From contig JADJOG010000009.1 in assembly GCA_016713865.1 (NCBI GenBank), positions 1-64,000 on the forward strand: DNA of 64,000 bases. The letters are read 5' to 3'. Shown here in pieces: positions 1-9,822 of this stretch (position 1 is its first letter; every line of letters starts with the position of its first letter). A program made the position numbers and the translations under genes. The notes under the pieces are model-generated. The model was not told where the DNA came from. It worked only from the letters and a program-made list of their open reading frames with translations, and did no database searches. This DNA comes from Flavobacteriales bacterium (GTDB lineage Bacteria > Bacteroidota > Bacteroidia > Flavobacteriales_F > PHOS-HE28).

Positions 1-1678
1 GCACCACGCGCGCCTTGCCGAACGGAATGCTGTACGGCTGCTCGGGTACGGGTCCGCTGATGCTGCGGTACATGGCCTTGTGCTCGAAGAACATCACCGG
101 ATTGGGGTCGTCGAAGGCGGTCATCAGCAGGCCCTTCGCGTCGTAAGGATTGCTGGGGTACACCACCTTCAGACCGGGCGTTTTCACGAACCACATCTCG
201 TTGCTCTGGCTGTGGAAAGGGCCTGCGCCAACGCCCGCGCCGGTCGGCATGCGCACCACCACGTCGGCGTTCTGCCCCCAGCGGTAGTGGATCTTCGCGA
301 GGTTGTTGCAGATCTGCGTGATGCCTTCGCTCACGAAATCGGCGAACTGCATCTCCATCATGGCCTTCATGCCTTTGATGCTGAGACCGAGCGCGGCGCC
401 CAGGATCGCGCTTTCGCACAAGGGCGTATTGCGCACGCGGTCCTTGCCGAACGTCTCCACGAAACCTTCGGTGATCTTGAACGCACCACCGTACTCCGCG
501 ATGTCCTGGCCCATCAACACCAGCTCCGGATGGCGCTCCATGCTCTGCGCAAGGCCTTGCTGGATGGCGTCGATCATGCGTTTGTCGGGGGCTCCGTCTT
601 GCGCGGGTTCCGTAGGCAACACATCCGTTGGTCGACCCGGAGGGTCGACGCTGCCGGTGCGTGCCAACGACGTCGGTGCGTACACATCGGCCATTTCCAG
701 TTCCATGACCGGCACCGGTTCCGGTTCCGCGAACGCCACCTTCAGATCGGCCTCGATGCCATCCTTCAATCGTGTGCGGATCTCGTCGCGCTTCGCGATG
801 GTCAGCACGCCGGTCTTCAAAAGCCATGCTTCGTAGTTGGCCACGGGATCCTTCTTGCCCCACTCCTCGAACAGCTCCTTGGGCACGTACTTGGTGCCGC
901 TGGCTTCCTCGTGGCCGCGCATGCGGAAGGTGATGCACTCAACCAGGATCGGACGCGGGTTCTCGCGCACGCTGTCGGCCAGCTTGGCAAGGGTGTCGTA
1001 CACCTCCAGGATGTTGTTGCCAGCGATCTGCACGCTCTCGATGCCGTAGCCTATGGCCTTGTCGGTGAACTGCTTCATGCGGAACTGCTCGCTGCTGGGC
1101 GTGCTGAGTCCGTAGCCGTTGTTCTCGATGATGAAGAGCACGGGCAGGTCCCACACCGCCGCTACCGTTCACGCTCTCGTGGAAGTCGCCTTCGCTGGTG
1201 GCGCCATCGCCGGTGAAGACGATCGTGCAGCGGTTCTCCTTCTTCAGCAGCGCCAAGCGCGATGCCGTCGGCGATGCCCATCTGCGGGCCGAGGTGGCTG
1301 ATCATGCCCACCACCTTGTGCTCTTGGCTGCCGAAATGGAAGCTCCGTTCGCGACCCTTGCTGTAGCCGGTGGCCTTGCCCTGCCATTGCGCGAAGAGCT
1401 TCGCGAAAGGCATCCCGCGCGTGGTGAACACGCCGAGGTTGCGGTGCATGGGCAGGATGTACTCGTCGTTCTGCAAGGCCATGGTGGCCCCAACTGCGAT
1501 GGCTTCTTGGCCGATGCCGCTGAACCACTTGCTGATCTTGCCCTGTCGCAGCAGGCTCAGCATCTTCTCTTCGATGATGCGCGGATAGACGAGCTTCTCG
1601 TAGGTGCTGGTCAGGAAGGCGTCGCTGGCTGCCGTGCTCGAAACGGAGCTGGCGGTCCTCGATGGTGGGCTGGGACAT
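1..1678 (-). CDS. 2-oxo acid dehydrogenase E1, fused alpha and beta subunits (partial, frameshifted)
   Basis: This is the thiamine-diphosphate E1 component of a branched-chain 2-oxo acid or pyruvate-type dehydrogenase complex. The alpha part is seen first: KLVYPRIIEEKMLSLLRQGK, ISKWFSGIGQEAIAVGA, then GDGATSEGDFHE of the cofactor pyrophosphate site and ENNGYGLSTP. After a linker at about 600-700 the beta part follows, with MGQDIAEYGGAFKITEGF and the downstream core to the window edge, where the C terminus is lost. The single-chain alpha-beta arrangement is common in Bacteroidota. The start chosen is ATG at 1678 (MSQPTIEDRQLRFE). Reading the whole protein requires frame changes near 1640, 1250 and 1165. 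A 30-bp palindrome encodes part of the linker. The substrate (branched-chain or pyruvate) cannot be settled from sequence alone. Confidence 0.88.
625..655. repeat. Palindromic mini-repeat, copy 1 (inside E1 linker)
   Basis: GTCGACCC (631-638), 3-nt loop, GGGTCGAC (642-649). Read on the minus strand, the flanks also match the copy at 56161-56190 (GGYAGC before, CWAC after). It is in frame and encodes roughly SVDPPGRPTD in the linker between the alpha and beta domains of E1. Confidence 0.75.
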
Positions 1679-1784
1679 GGGGGTTGAATGCGGCGGCGAA
1701 GGTATTGGGAGGTGCATGGGAGAACGGGCTCACCCACAGAAGCTTCAGCGAGCCGGGTGTTGATAGCCTGCGGTTGCGATCTTC

Positions 1785-2721
1785 GTGGCCTTGGCTACCG
1801 AACACATCGCCATCGTGGCCCCCTGCTTCAATGAAGGCGAGGTGGCCGTGCGCTTCGCCCAGGAACTGGAGCAGGTGCTGGCCCGGCTTGAGCAGCGCTT
1901 CACCTTGGTGCTGGTCGACGACGGCAGCGCCGACGATACGCCGCAGCGCCTCCTCTCCTACCGGCCCACCGCGCCGAACGTGGCCCTCCGCGTGATCGGC
2001 CTTCCCTTCAACATGGGGCATCAAGAGGCCATTCATCAAGGGCTGCTGTACGCTGAAGGCATCGATGCGCAGCGTTTCATCGTGATGGACAGCGATGGCG
2101 AGGACGACCCCGGGGCCATTGCCGAGCTCGTGAGCATCACCGATGCTTCGGTGGTCTTCGTGGCGCGCGGCAAACGTTCCGAAGGCCTCGGCTTCCAATT
2201 GGGCTGGCGCCTCTACCGCATCGTATTCCGGCTGGTGGCACGGCGCGCGCTGCCTTTTGGCAACTACAGCATGATCGATCGTCGCGCACTCGGCGCCGTT
2301 CTGCATCGCTCCTTCACACACTACGCGGCCTTCCTCAGCCGGTTGAATGTGCCGCAGCGCAGCATCGTACGCGATCGCCGCCCACGCATCGACGGCACCA
2401 GCAAGATGAGCTGGCGCAGCCTGAGCATGCATGCCTTCCGCTCGCTGATCGAATACGGCGAGGAGGCCGTGGCCGCTCTTCCTGCGCGCTTCCATCGTGC
2501 TGGCAGCCGTGTTCTTGCTCAGCATCATCGGCATCATCGGCGTGAAGCTGTTCACCGCGCTCCGCCATTCCCGGCTGGGCCAGCGTACTCAGCGCAACGC
2601 TCTTCAATAGCGTGCCGATCGCGTGGGCTTCTTCGCCTGGGCCTGCTGCTGGTGGAGCCATGCGCAGCGCCGCGATCGCGCGCAGCAGCGGCTCTACAAC
2701 GAGCTCACCCCCGATCGCTGA
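1785..2721 (+). CDS. Family 2 glycosyltransferase, DPM1/GtrB type (frameshifted)
   Basis: The GT-A core is clear: IAIVAPCFNEGEVA at the N terminus, LVLVDDGSADDT, GHQEAIHQGL, then the VMDSDGEDDP acceptor-metal region and a segment resembling dolichol-phosphate-mannose synthase relatives (FGNYSMIDRRA, SRLNVPQRSI). After about residue 225 a one-base shift near 2465 hides C-terminal membrane helices (SIVLAAVFLLSIIGIIGVKL in another frame). One or more further indels follow, and a plausible end is TGA at 2719-2721. The start is GTG at 1785. The enzyme probably moves a sugar onto a polyprenyl-phosphate carrier. It is the first gene of a plus-strand operon, and its stop overlaps the ATG of the next gene. 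The long in-frame read-through into that gene is an artefact of the indels. Confidence 0.8.
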
Positions 2722-3419
2722 TGCACTACCCCGGCGGCGAGTTGGAGCTCTTCAAGGATGCGCGCCATTGGAAGCGCTATTGGTCGGGCCAAGCGAAGCC
2801 ATTCGTGACCGGCCGCGTGCTCGATGCGGGCTGCGGCATCGGCGCGAATGCGGAATGGCTGATGAATGCGGCCGTGACCGGCTACACCTTCCTCGAACCT
2901 GATGCGCGGCTCTTATCGCAAGTGCCCGCGTTCGCGACGGATCCGGTGCTTGCGAAGGGTGAACGCATCAACGGAACCACCACTGAGCTGAGCGGTCGCG
3001 TGTTCGACACCATCCTGTATATCGATGTGATCGAGCATATCGAGGATGCGGCAGCCGAGCTGCGGCGCGCCTACGGATTGCTCGCACCCGGAGGGCGCAT
3101 CATCGTCGTTGTGCCCGCCTTCCAATACCTCTTCAGTGCGTTCGACACTGCTGTCGGCCATCACCGCCGTTACACGAAGCGCCTGCTGAAGGAACACCTC
3201 CCTGAAGGGATGGAAGTCGCCCGCCTGCGCTACCTCGACAGCCTTGGCCTGTTGCTTTCGCTGGGCAACAAGTGGTTCCTGAAGCAAGGGCAACCTAAGG
3301 CTGCGCAGATCGCGTTCTGGGACCGGCGCGTGGTGCCGATCTCACGAGCGCTCGACCCGATCATGCTGCATTCCTTCGGACGATCACTGTTCTGCGTGGC
3401 GAGGAAAACAGCTTCATGA
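2721..3419 (+). CDS. Class I SAM-dependent methyltransferase
   Basis: Begins MHYPGGELELFKDARHWKRY. Motif I is VLDAGCGIGANAEWL (S-adenosylmethionine-binding loop), followed by DTILYIDVIEHIEDA (acidic motif) and LLAPGGRIIVVVPAFQYLFS, a typical methyltransferase-11 fold of about 232 residues. The HHRRYTKRLLKEHL stretch is common in methyltransferases paired with glycosyltransferases of envelope glycan clusters. The ATG overlaps the preceding stop (TGATG at 2719-2723), so translational coupling is likely. The substrate is unknown. By context it is a carrier-linked sugar or lipid (inference). Confidence 0.85.
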   Translation: MHYPGGELELFKDARHWKRYWSGQAKPFVTGRVLDAGCGIGANAEWLMNAAVTGYTFLEPDARLLSQVPAFATDPVLAKGERINGTTTELSGRVFDTILYIDVIEHIEDAAAELRRAYGLLAPGGRIIVVVPAFQYLFSAFDTAVGHHRRYTKRLLKEHLPEGMEVARLRYLDSLGLLLSLGNKWFLKQGQPKAAQIAFWDRRVVPISRALDPIMLHSFGRSLFCVARKTAS

Positions 3420-3456
3420 TCGCGATGCGCACCCCATGCCCCGCTGACCCACGGCC

Positions 3457-4970
3457 ATGAACCGAAGCCTCTCCGACCAGCTGGCCATCGGCCTGCCCAA
3501 GCTGCTGCTGCTCGGCCTCGCTGCTGAGGTGCTGGTCTTGCTCACGATCCGTTTCGATCTTCTCCGCCAATAACGTACTGATATCGCGGGTGCCGAATTC
3601 AACGTGGTGTATGGTGTGCAGAAGCTGATGCTCGGACAGCCATTGTACCAGGATCCGGAGCTGCCTCCCTTCGACATCATGCAATACACGCCGCTGTACT
3701 ACTGGACCTGTGCTGGCGTGGGCAAGCTCATCGGCGTGGACCCGCAGGAGCCGCATAGCGTTTTCCTGCTGAGCCGCTGGCTCTCGCTGCTCTTCAATCT
3801 GGCCACGGTGCTGCTGGTGTACTTCACCATTGCGCGCATGGTCCGCTGGCCGTATGCGGCATGGGCTGCATTGCTCAGCTTCACGGCATTCAGTCAGCAT
3901 TTCTTCTCGCGTTCCGATTCGCTCTATGCGCTGCTGTTCATGGGCGCTGTCCATTGCATCGTGCGCTGGTCCGATGCAGGGGCCTTGCGCAGGGACTTAT
4001 GGCTGTCGCTCTCCGCCATACTCGCTGTGCTTGCGTTCGTGGCCAGGCAGACCGCCGTCCTCGTCCTGGTGCTGATCCCGCTGCATCTGATGCTTCTGCG
4101 CGATTGGAGATCACTGCTCCGCTTCTCAGTCATCGCCGCTATGGTCGCAGCGCTATCGCTCGGGGCCATCGCCATGACCACGCCGCTCAGCATCTTCTGC
4201 AAGAACACGTGCAAGGCTTGATGAATGGCACAAGCATCCGATTCCTGCGCATGATGATCGAACCGCATCTGTACAAGCACTACATCGGGTGGCATATCGC
4301 GAGCGTTTTGCTGGTCCTGCCTTTGTTCCGTCTGGGCGATAGCCGCTCGCGCTTCTTCGCCATCGCGCTGCCGGTGAGCCTCGTATTCTCGTTCGCCACC
4401 GCGCTGAAATCGGGCAGCGACTTCAACTACTTCTTCGAGAACCTGGTCCTGGCCTTCATGGCGATCGCACTGTACCTCGGAGGAGATAATCAGCGTGCTG
4501 ACCCGAACAGCCGACGCTCCTTAATCATGCGCTGGCTCGGCATTGCCATCATGGCCTACGGCCTCTATTTCGCCGTGCATCGCACGCGCATGTTTCGCGA
4601 TTGGGCCATGCACCACAGCGACCCCGAGGTGCTCATGCGCAGCTATCAAGCCGATTTGAAGGTGCGCGACATCCTGCGCGATGAGTTGGGCTTGCGCGCT
4701 GAAGAAGGCGTGTTCATCACGTACCGCGGGCACTTGGAGCACTTGTTCGTGGGCCAGAGCATGCTCACGCAGAAGGATATCATCGAATGGAGCGTGACAC
4801 CGCCGTTCGACTACAGCGCATTCGACCGAGCGATGCGCGATGGCACCATCCGATTCGTGATCAGCCACGAGCCCGCTGGGACGATCACCGTGATGGGGCG
4901 CGAGTACAGCGGTTATCGCGAAGTGATGCGCTTCGACGGCAGGCACATCCTCACGCGCGAGCCCGAATGA
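3457..4970 (+). CDS. Polytopic membrane glycosyltransferase, GT-C/ArnT-like (two frameshifts)
   Basis: Starts MNRSLSDQLAIGLPK with a first membrane helix (LLLLGLAAEVLVLLTI), then breaks at about 3570. The second part has FNVVYGVQKLMLGQPLYQDPELPPF, TPLYYWT, SRWLSLLFNLATVLLVYF and several more helices. This loop-plus-helices pattern is that of family 39/83-type transferases that use polyprenyl-phosphate sugars. A second shift at about 4195 joins it to a third part (HYIGWHIASVLLVLPLFRL and a soluble C-terminal region) ending at 4970. Total length would be about 500 residues, normal for GT-C enzymes. The final TGA overlaps the ATG of the next gene. The donor and acceptor are not identifiable. Confidence 0.7.
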
Positions 4971-6886
4971 TCATGCGCATCTTTGGCGCTGTGCCCCAAA
5001 GCCTCACGCGCGGTCCGTTAGCCGCACTCCTCGCCCGCTTCGCCGCGCTGGCCGCGATCTACACGCTGCTGCGGATCGCCTTCGTGCTCCTGAACCGCGA
5101 CAGCTTCCCCAACGTGCCGTTCACGGCGTTCCTAGGAGGCATCCGCTTCGACCTGAGCGCGCTGGCATGGCTCAATCTCCCTTGGCTGCTGCTCTATTTG
5201 ATCGAACCCGATGATCGCGGCTGGTTCGGTGCCGCGAAGCGCATCATCTTCCACATAGGCAATGCAGCGGGCTTCTTCTTCGCCTGCGCCGATATCGAAT
5301 ACTTCAAGTTCACCTTGAAGCGCAGCACAGCCGACCTCTTCGGCATCATGTCTGGCGGCGATGACGTGACGAGCCTCGCCACCACATTCGTGGTCGACTA
5401 CTGGCACATCGTGCTGCTCTTCATCTGCTGCATCGCAATGGCCGAGTTGGGGTATCGGCTGGGCGGGCGCTTGATCACCGATGAAGCGACCCATTGGGCG
5501 CGCAGGATCATGTGGCGCGTTGTCGCAGCAGGTTGCATGGTCCTGTTCTCGCGCGGCGGCGTGCAGCTGATCCCGATCGGTGTGATGAATGCCGCTGATC
5601 ATGTGCCCGCTCCGTATTTCCCCGTGGTGCTCAACACGCCCTTCACGCTGATGATGACGATGGGCAAGCCCTCGGTGGAAGAGTTGAGCTATATGACGCC
5701 TGAGGAAGCCGATCGTTTCTGGCCGGTGGAGCATCGCTACATACCCGCGACCCTTTGGAGCGACAGCCTTGCCCTTAAGATCCCCAAGCTCCCGCAGAAG
5801 CCGAACGTGGTGGTGATCATTCTCGAGAGCTTCTCTGCGGCATACAGCGCGCAATTGAGCGGCGGCGAAGGCCACATGCCTTTCCTTGATTCGTTGATGC
5901 GGCGCAGCCTGCACTTCGCGCGCGCCTATGCCAATGGCCGCCGCAGCATCGATGGCATTCCGGCGATCACCGCATCGCTGCCCGAATGGATGGAAGAGGC
6001 CTTCATCACTTCGCCCTATGCGCAAACGCCCTTCACGTCGCTGGCCAATGTGCTCGCAGCGGAGGGATATCGAACCAGCTTCTACCACGGCGGCCGCAAT
6101 GGCACCATGGGCTTCGATGGCTTCGCGCGCGCCGCAGGCTATCAGCGCTACATGGGCCTGAACGAATACCCGCTTGCGAGCGATTACGATGGCGCCTGGG
6201 GCATTTGGGACCGCCCATACTTGCGCTACTTCGCCAACGAACTGGACCAGGAGCCGCAGCCTTTCCATAGCACCGTATTCACGCTCAGCTCGCACCATCC
6301 TTATGCGCTGCCTGCCGCTGAAGCCGAACGATTCCCGCAAGGCAAGCACCGCATCCATGCCGCGCTGCGCTACGCCGATGATGCCTTGCGCGAGTTCTTC
6401 GATGTTGCGAGCACCAAGCCATGGTTCGACCGAACGCTCTTCGTGATCACAGCCGACCATACCGCCGACCTCGATCGCACCGGACAGGATTACTCGGAAG
6501 CATCGGACTACTGGGTGCCACTGCTCTACTACATGCCTGCAGCGATCGCCCCGGAACGGTCGGATCAGGTCACTCAGCACATCGACATCGTGCCGACCAT
6601 CCTTGACCTGATCGGCCACAAGGAGCCGTTCTTCAGCTTCGGTGCCACCGCGCTTCGGGACGAACGCGTGCCACTTGCCATCATGCGCACCAGTGGCGGC
6701 TACCTCGCCATTGATGATGAGCGCGCATTCCGCTTCGATGGCCAACGGCTGCCGGCACCGCCGATCGACCAGACCGCCTACCACGCCCCTGATTCGGTCA
6801 GCGTGCGCACCTTGCAGGCCGCGCTCCAGCAATTCACGCATCGCATGCTTCACGGACCATTGCAAGCAAGTCCCGTTGCACCATGA
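4967..6886 (+). CDS. LTA synthase-like membrane sulfatase-fold phosphotransferase
   Basis: Intact, 639 residues. Five or so N-terminal helices (for example AALAAIYTLLRIAFVLL and IVLLFICCIAMAELG) are followed by an extracytoplasmic alkaline-phosphatase-superfamily domain. Metal-binding features are VVIILESFSAAY (Glu), NGRRSIDGIPAI with a candidate Ser nucleophile where Gram-positive LtaS has Thr, and VITADHTADLD near the C terminus. Relatives transfer glycerol-phosphate or similar alcohol-phosphate groups to lipids, glycans or osmoregulated glucans. In a Gram-negative with no teichoic acid the product is unknown. The start is ATG at 4967, inside the stop of the upstream gene (alternative ATG at 4973). 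Its end overlaps the lipid kinase gene, which could recycle diacylglycerol released by such a transferase (inference). Confidence 0.85.
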   Translation: MIMRIFGAVPQSLTRGPLAALLARFAALAAIYTLLRIAFVLLNRDSFPNVPFTAFLGGIRFDLSALAWLNLPWLLLYLIEPDDRGWFGAAKRIIFHIGNAAGFFFACADIEYFKFTLKRSTADLFGIMSGGDDVTSLATTFVVDYWHIVLLFICCIAMAELGYRLGGRLITDEATHWARRIMWRVVAAGCMVLFSRGGVQLIPIGVMNAADHVPAPYFPVVLNTPFTLMMTMGKPSVEELSYMTPEEADRFWPVEHRYIPATLWSDSLALKIPKLPQKPNVVVIILESFSAAYSAQLSGGEGHMPFLDSLMRRSLHFARAYANGRRSIDGIPAITASLPEWMEEAFITSPYAQTPFTSLANVLAAEGYRTSFYHGGRNGTMGFDGFARAAGYQRYMGLNEYPLASDYDGAWGIWDRPYLRYFANELDQEPQPFHSTVFTLSSHHPYALPAAEAERFPQGKHRIHAALRYADDALREFFDVASTKPWFDRTLFVITADHTADLDRTGQDYSEASDYWVPLLYYMPAAIAPERSDQVTQHIDIVPTILDLIGHKEPFFSFGATALRDERVPLAIMRTSGGYLAIDDERAFRFDGQRLPAPPIDQTAYHAPDSVSVRTLQAALQQFTHRMLHGPLQASPVAP

Positions 6887-7746
6887 GGGCATTGGTGATT
6901 TACAACGCGCGCTCCGGGAAGAGGAAAGCCCCGCGCATCGTAAGCATCGCCGAGCGCGTGTCGCGCGAGCTTGGCGTTCATCTGGAACTTCGCGCCGTGG
7001 AAGGTCCCGGCCATGGAACCGTGCTCGCGAAAGCTGGCGTGAGCGAAGGCTTCGACCGTGTGATCAGCGTTGGCGGCGACGGCACCAACAACGCCATCGC
7101 GCAAGGCCTGGTAGGCACGAAGGTCCCTTTAGGCATCGTGGCCATGGGCAGCGGCAACGGTTACGCGCGATCGATCGGGCTGCCCTTGGATCCTGAGAAG
7201 GCCCTGCGGCATGCGCTCACCGCAACGCCTCGCGCAATGGATGTGTGCTACCTGAACGATGCGCTATTCCTCGGCAATGCAGGCATCGGTTTCGATGCGC
7301 GCGTGGCGCACCGGTTCGATAAGAGCAAGAGCCGCGGCATGCTGGGCTATGCGCGCATCATCGTGCAGGAGATCCTCGGAGCGCCGCCCATGCGCGTTGT
7401 GGTGAAGGCCAATCAGGCAACCGGTGAGCATCAAGTGCTCATGCTCGTGTTCTGCAACACCCGCGAGTTCGGCAACGGCGCCGATATCAGCCCGGGCTCG
7501 AAGCCCGACGATGGACTGGCTGAATTGCGCGTGGTGAGCAAGCCTTCGCTATTCCCGCTGCTGAAGGCCTTCTTCGATGTGTACACGCACCGCGCCGACA
7601 GCAATAAGCATGTGCTGAGCATCACTGCCACGGAGGCCCAGGTCTGGCAGGAAGGAACCTTGGCCCACCTCGATGGCGAGCCCATGGAGGTGGGGCATGA
7701 AGTGCGCTTCAGGCTCGAGCCGAAACGCCTCTGGGTTGCGGGCTGA
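6883..7746 (+). CDS. Diacylglycerol kinase family lipid kinase (YegS/DgkB-like)
   Basis: Intact, 287 residues. The catalytic domain shows VISVGGDGTNNAIAQGL and GIVAMGSGNGYARSIGLP, the nucleotide-binding signatures of the DAGK_cat/LCB5 family, followed by the C-terminal beta-sandwich domain (LGNAGIGFDARVAH, HLDGEPME). It phosphorylates a lipid alcohol, diacylglycerol or a related lipid, at the inner membrane. ATG overlaps the preceding stop (ATGA). Co-transcription with an LtaS-like enzyme suggests lipid recycling, because LtaS-type transferases release diacylglycerol when they use phosphatidylglycerol. It is the last gene of the operon. Confidence 0.88.
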   Translation: MRALVIYNARSGKRKAPRIVSIAERVSRELGVHLELRAVEGPGHGTVLAKAGVSEGFDRVISVGGDGTNNAIAQGLVGTKVPLGIVAMGSGNGYARSIGLPLDPEKALRHALTATPRAMDVCYLNDALFLGNAGIGFDARVAHRFDKSKSRGMLGYARIIVQEILGAPPMRVVVKANQATGEHQVLMLVFCNTREFGNGADISPGSKPDDGLAELRVVSKPSLFPLLKAFFDVYTHRADSNKHVLSITATEAQVWQEGTLAHLDGEPMEVGHEVRFRLEPKRLWVAG

Positions 7747-7853
7747 CCGATCCCAGGCAACAGAACTCGCCTTAGGGATGTCAATAATCGGCTCGGCTTA
7801 GCAAAGCCCATCCAATGCCTTCTCGTTCTTTCACGCCGCCAAACCACTCACGC

Positions 7854-9822
7854 ATGCGTCATCTGATACCCGCGACCCTCGCCAGCCTGCTCTTCCCATC
7901 GGCCATCATGGCCCAGCTCACCTGCGCAACGGCCACCACCATCGGCTTGGGCACGCATACCGCGCCTGCGGTAACTGGCACCTTGCCTACCGAGATCTGT
8001 TCGGGCCCAAGCACGCCAGGCACGGCCGGCCTTTGGTACCGCTTCACGCCTTCTGCTTCCATGACGGTGACGGTGAGCAGCAACGTGCCCGGCTTCAAAC
8101 GTGGATACACGCATGCACGTTTACACTGGCGAATGCGATGCGCTCACCTGTTATTCCGGCGATGACGATAGCGGCCCCTTTTACACCTCGATCGTTTCGT
8201 TCCCGGTAACCGCTGGCACGACGTACCTGATCGCTTGGGACAACTATTGGACAAGCAACGCTTTCACCTTCACCGTGCTCGAAACGGTGATCCCGCCACC
8301 ACCCAGCGGTCAGGTGATTTTCGTGAATACCACCATCCCCGGTGCCGGCAACATCCAAGGCGTGGTGGACATGAACGATGATGGACTGGATGACGGTGTG
8401 GCCCCTGGTTATACCAGCTTCATGGTTCACCGCCAAGGCGCTGGTGGCAGCTTCAGCAATAGCACCTACACCACACCCGCGGCAGATAATACTGCATCCT
8501 GGAGCTTCGCCGTGGGCGATTGGGACAGCAACGGCCACCGCGATCTGCTTTATGGTGGAGGCAGCGGCGCCACCTTCATGTCGGCCAATGCCGATGGAAC
8601 GGCCTACACGGAATGGAGCCCCCCGAATTACATCTTCTGCCAGCGCACCAATTTCGTCGACATCAATAACGATGGCCACCTTGATGCCTTCAGCTGCCAT
8701 GATGTCGACGCGAACGTATCGTTCATGAATAACGGCGCGGGCCAGCTGGTGCACACGCAAGGCGGCTACGGCCTCACCTGCGGCAACTATGGCAGCATCT
8801 TCACCGATGTCGACAACGACGGAGACATGGACCTGTTCGTGGCCAAGTGCGGCTGCGATCCTACCGACCTCCTGATGCTGAACAATGGAACTGGCGCTTT
8901 CAACAACGTAGCGCCGGGACTCGGGCTGGCCGATGGCCACCAGAGCTGGAGCAGCGCATGGGGCGATTTCGATAACGATGGCGATATGGACGTGCTGATC
9001 GGCGCGAGCAGCAGCGGCTACCACAAGCTCATGCGCAACAATGGCGATGGCACATTCACCAACATCACCGCGGGCAGCGGCATGGACTCTTGGACGGGCC
9101 AAAGCATCGAATGGACAGCGCATGATTTCAATAACGATGGCTGGATCGACATCCTCGGCGGCGGCGCGCTGCACTATAACAATGGCAACGGCACCTTCAG
9201 CCACGACAATACCGCGCCATACAACCATGCCATCGGCGACCTGAACAATGACGGCTTCCTCGATGTCGCTCGTTCCAGCGGCTACTATCGCAATAGCGGC
9301 AACGACAACAACTGGATCCGGTTCAACCTGCGCGGCACCTTGAGCAACCGCGACGCGATCGGTGCGCGGGTAACCATAACCAGCGCGCTTGGCTCGCAGA
9401 TCCGTGAGATCCGCAGCGGCGATGGCTTCGCGTACATGAGCTTCATCGGCGCGCATTTCGGCCTTGGCGATGATGCGCAGGTGGATGAAGTGAGCATCCG
9501 TTGGCCGAGCGGCACGATACAGACGATCAAGAACCCGGCGATCAATACGCCTCATCTGGTGATCGAACCCTTGCCCACCGGCATCGGCGAGCTTGCCGCG
9601 GCAGAGGTCACGCTTGCGCCCAATCCCGTTCAAGATGCGCTCACAATCACGGGGATGGAGCCGAATGCCTCCTACCAGGTGTTCGACGCCAGCGGACGCA
9701 AGGTGCTCGAAGGACGCGCGAACAATGGCCGCGTGGCCGTGCGCGCGCTCACACCGGGCACATACACCTTGCGCTTGACGGATGCGCGCAGCACCAGCAC
9801 CGCGCGCTTCGTGAAGCAGTAA
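7854..9822 (+). CDS. Secreted FG-GAP/VCBS repeat protein with ASPIC/UnbV domain and T9SS sorting region (one frameshift)
   Basis: Signal peptide MRHLIPATLASLLFPSAIMA, then a region with CSGPSTPGTAGLWYRF resembling pre-peptidase-type adhesive domains. A shift at about 8095 moves the frame. Five or more calcium-binding FG-GAP-type loops follow (DINNDGHLD, DVDNDGDMD, DFDNDGDMD, DFNNDGWID, DLNNDGFLD), as in an integrin-like beta-propeller. Near the C terminus is an ASPIC/UnbV region (NWIRFNLRGTLSNRDAIGARV), and the end carries a T9SS type A sorting region (VTLAPNPVQDALTI, YQVFDASGRKVLEG). The protein is predicted to be exported and anchored at the cell surface. The ligand is unknown. Confidence 0.85.

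Noticed and set aside
1785..3419. One long 544-residue glycosyltransferase-methyltransferase fusion
   Set aside because: The second half begins at an ATG overlapping a stop in the correct frame, and the glycosyltransferase C-terminal helices are visible in another frame. Indels joined the two frames by chance.
5132..6892. A 586-codon minus-strand frame
   Set aside because: It is antisense to the LtaS-like gene, with His/Arg/Ala-rich sequence typical of a shadow in G+C-rich DNA. The same applies to 8095-9633 opposite the FG-GAP gene.
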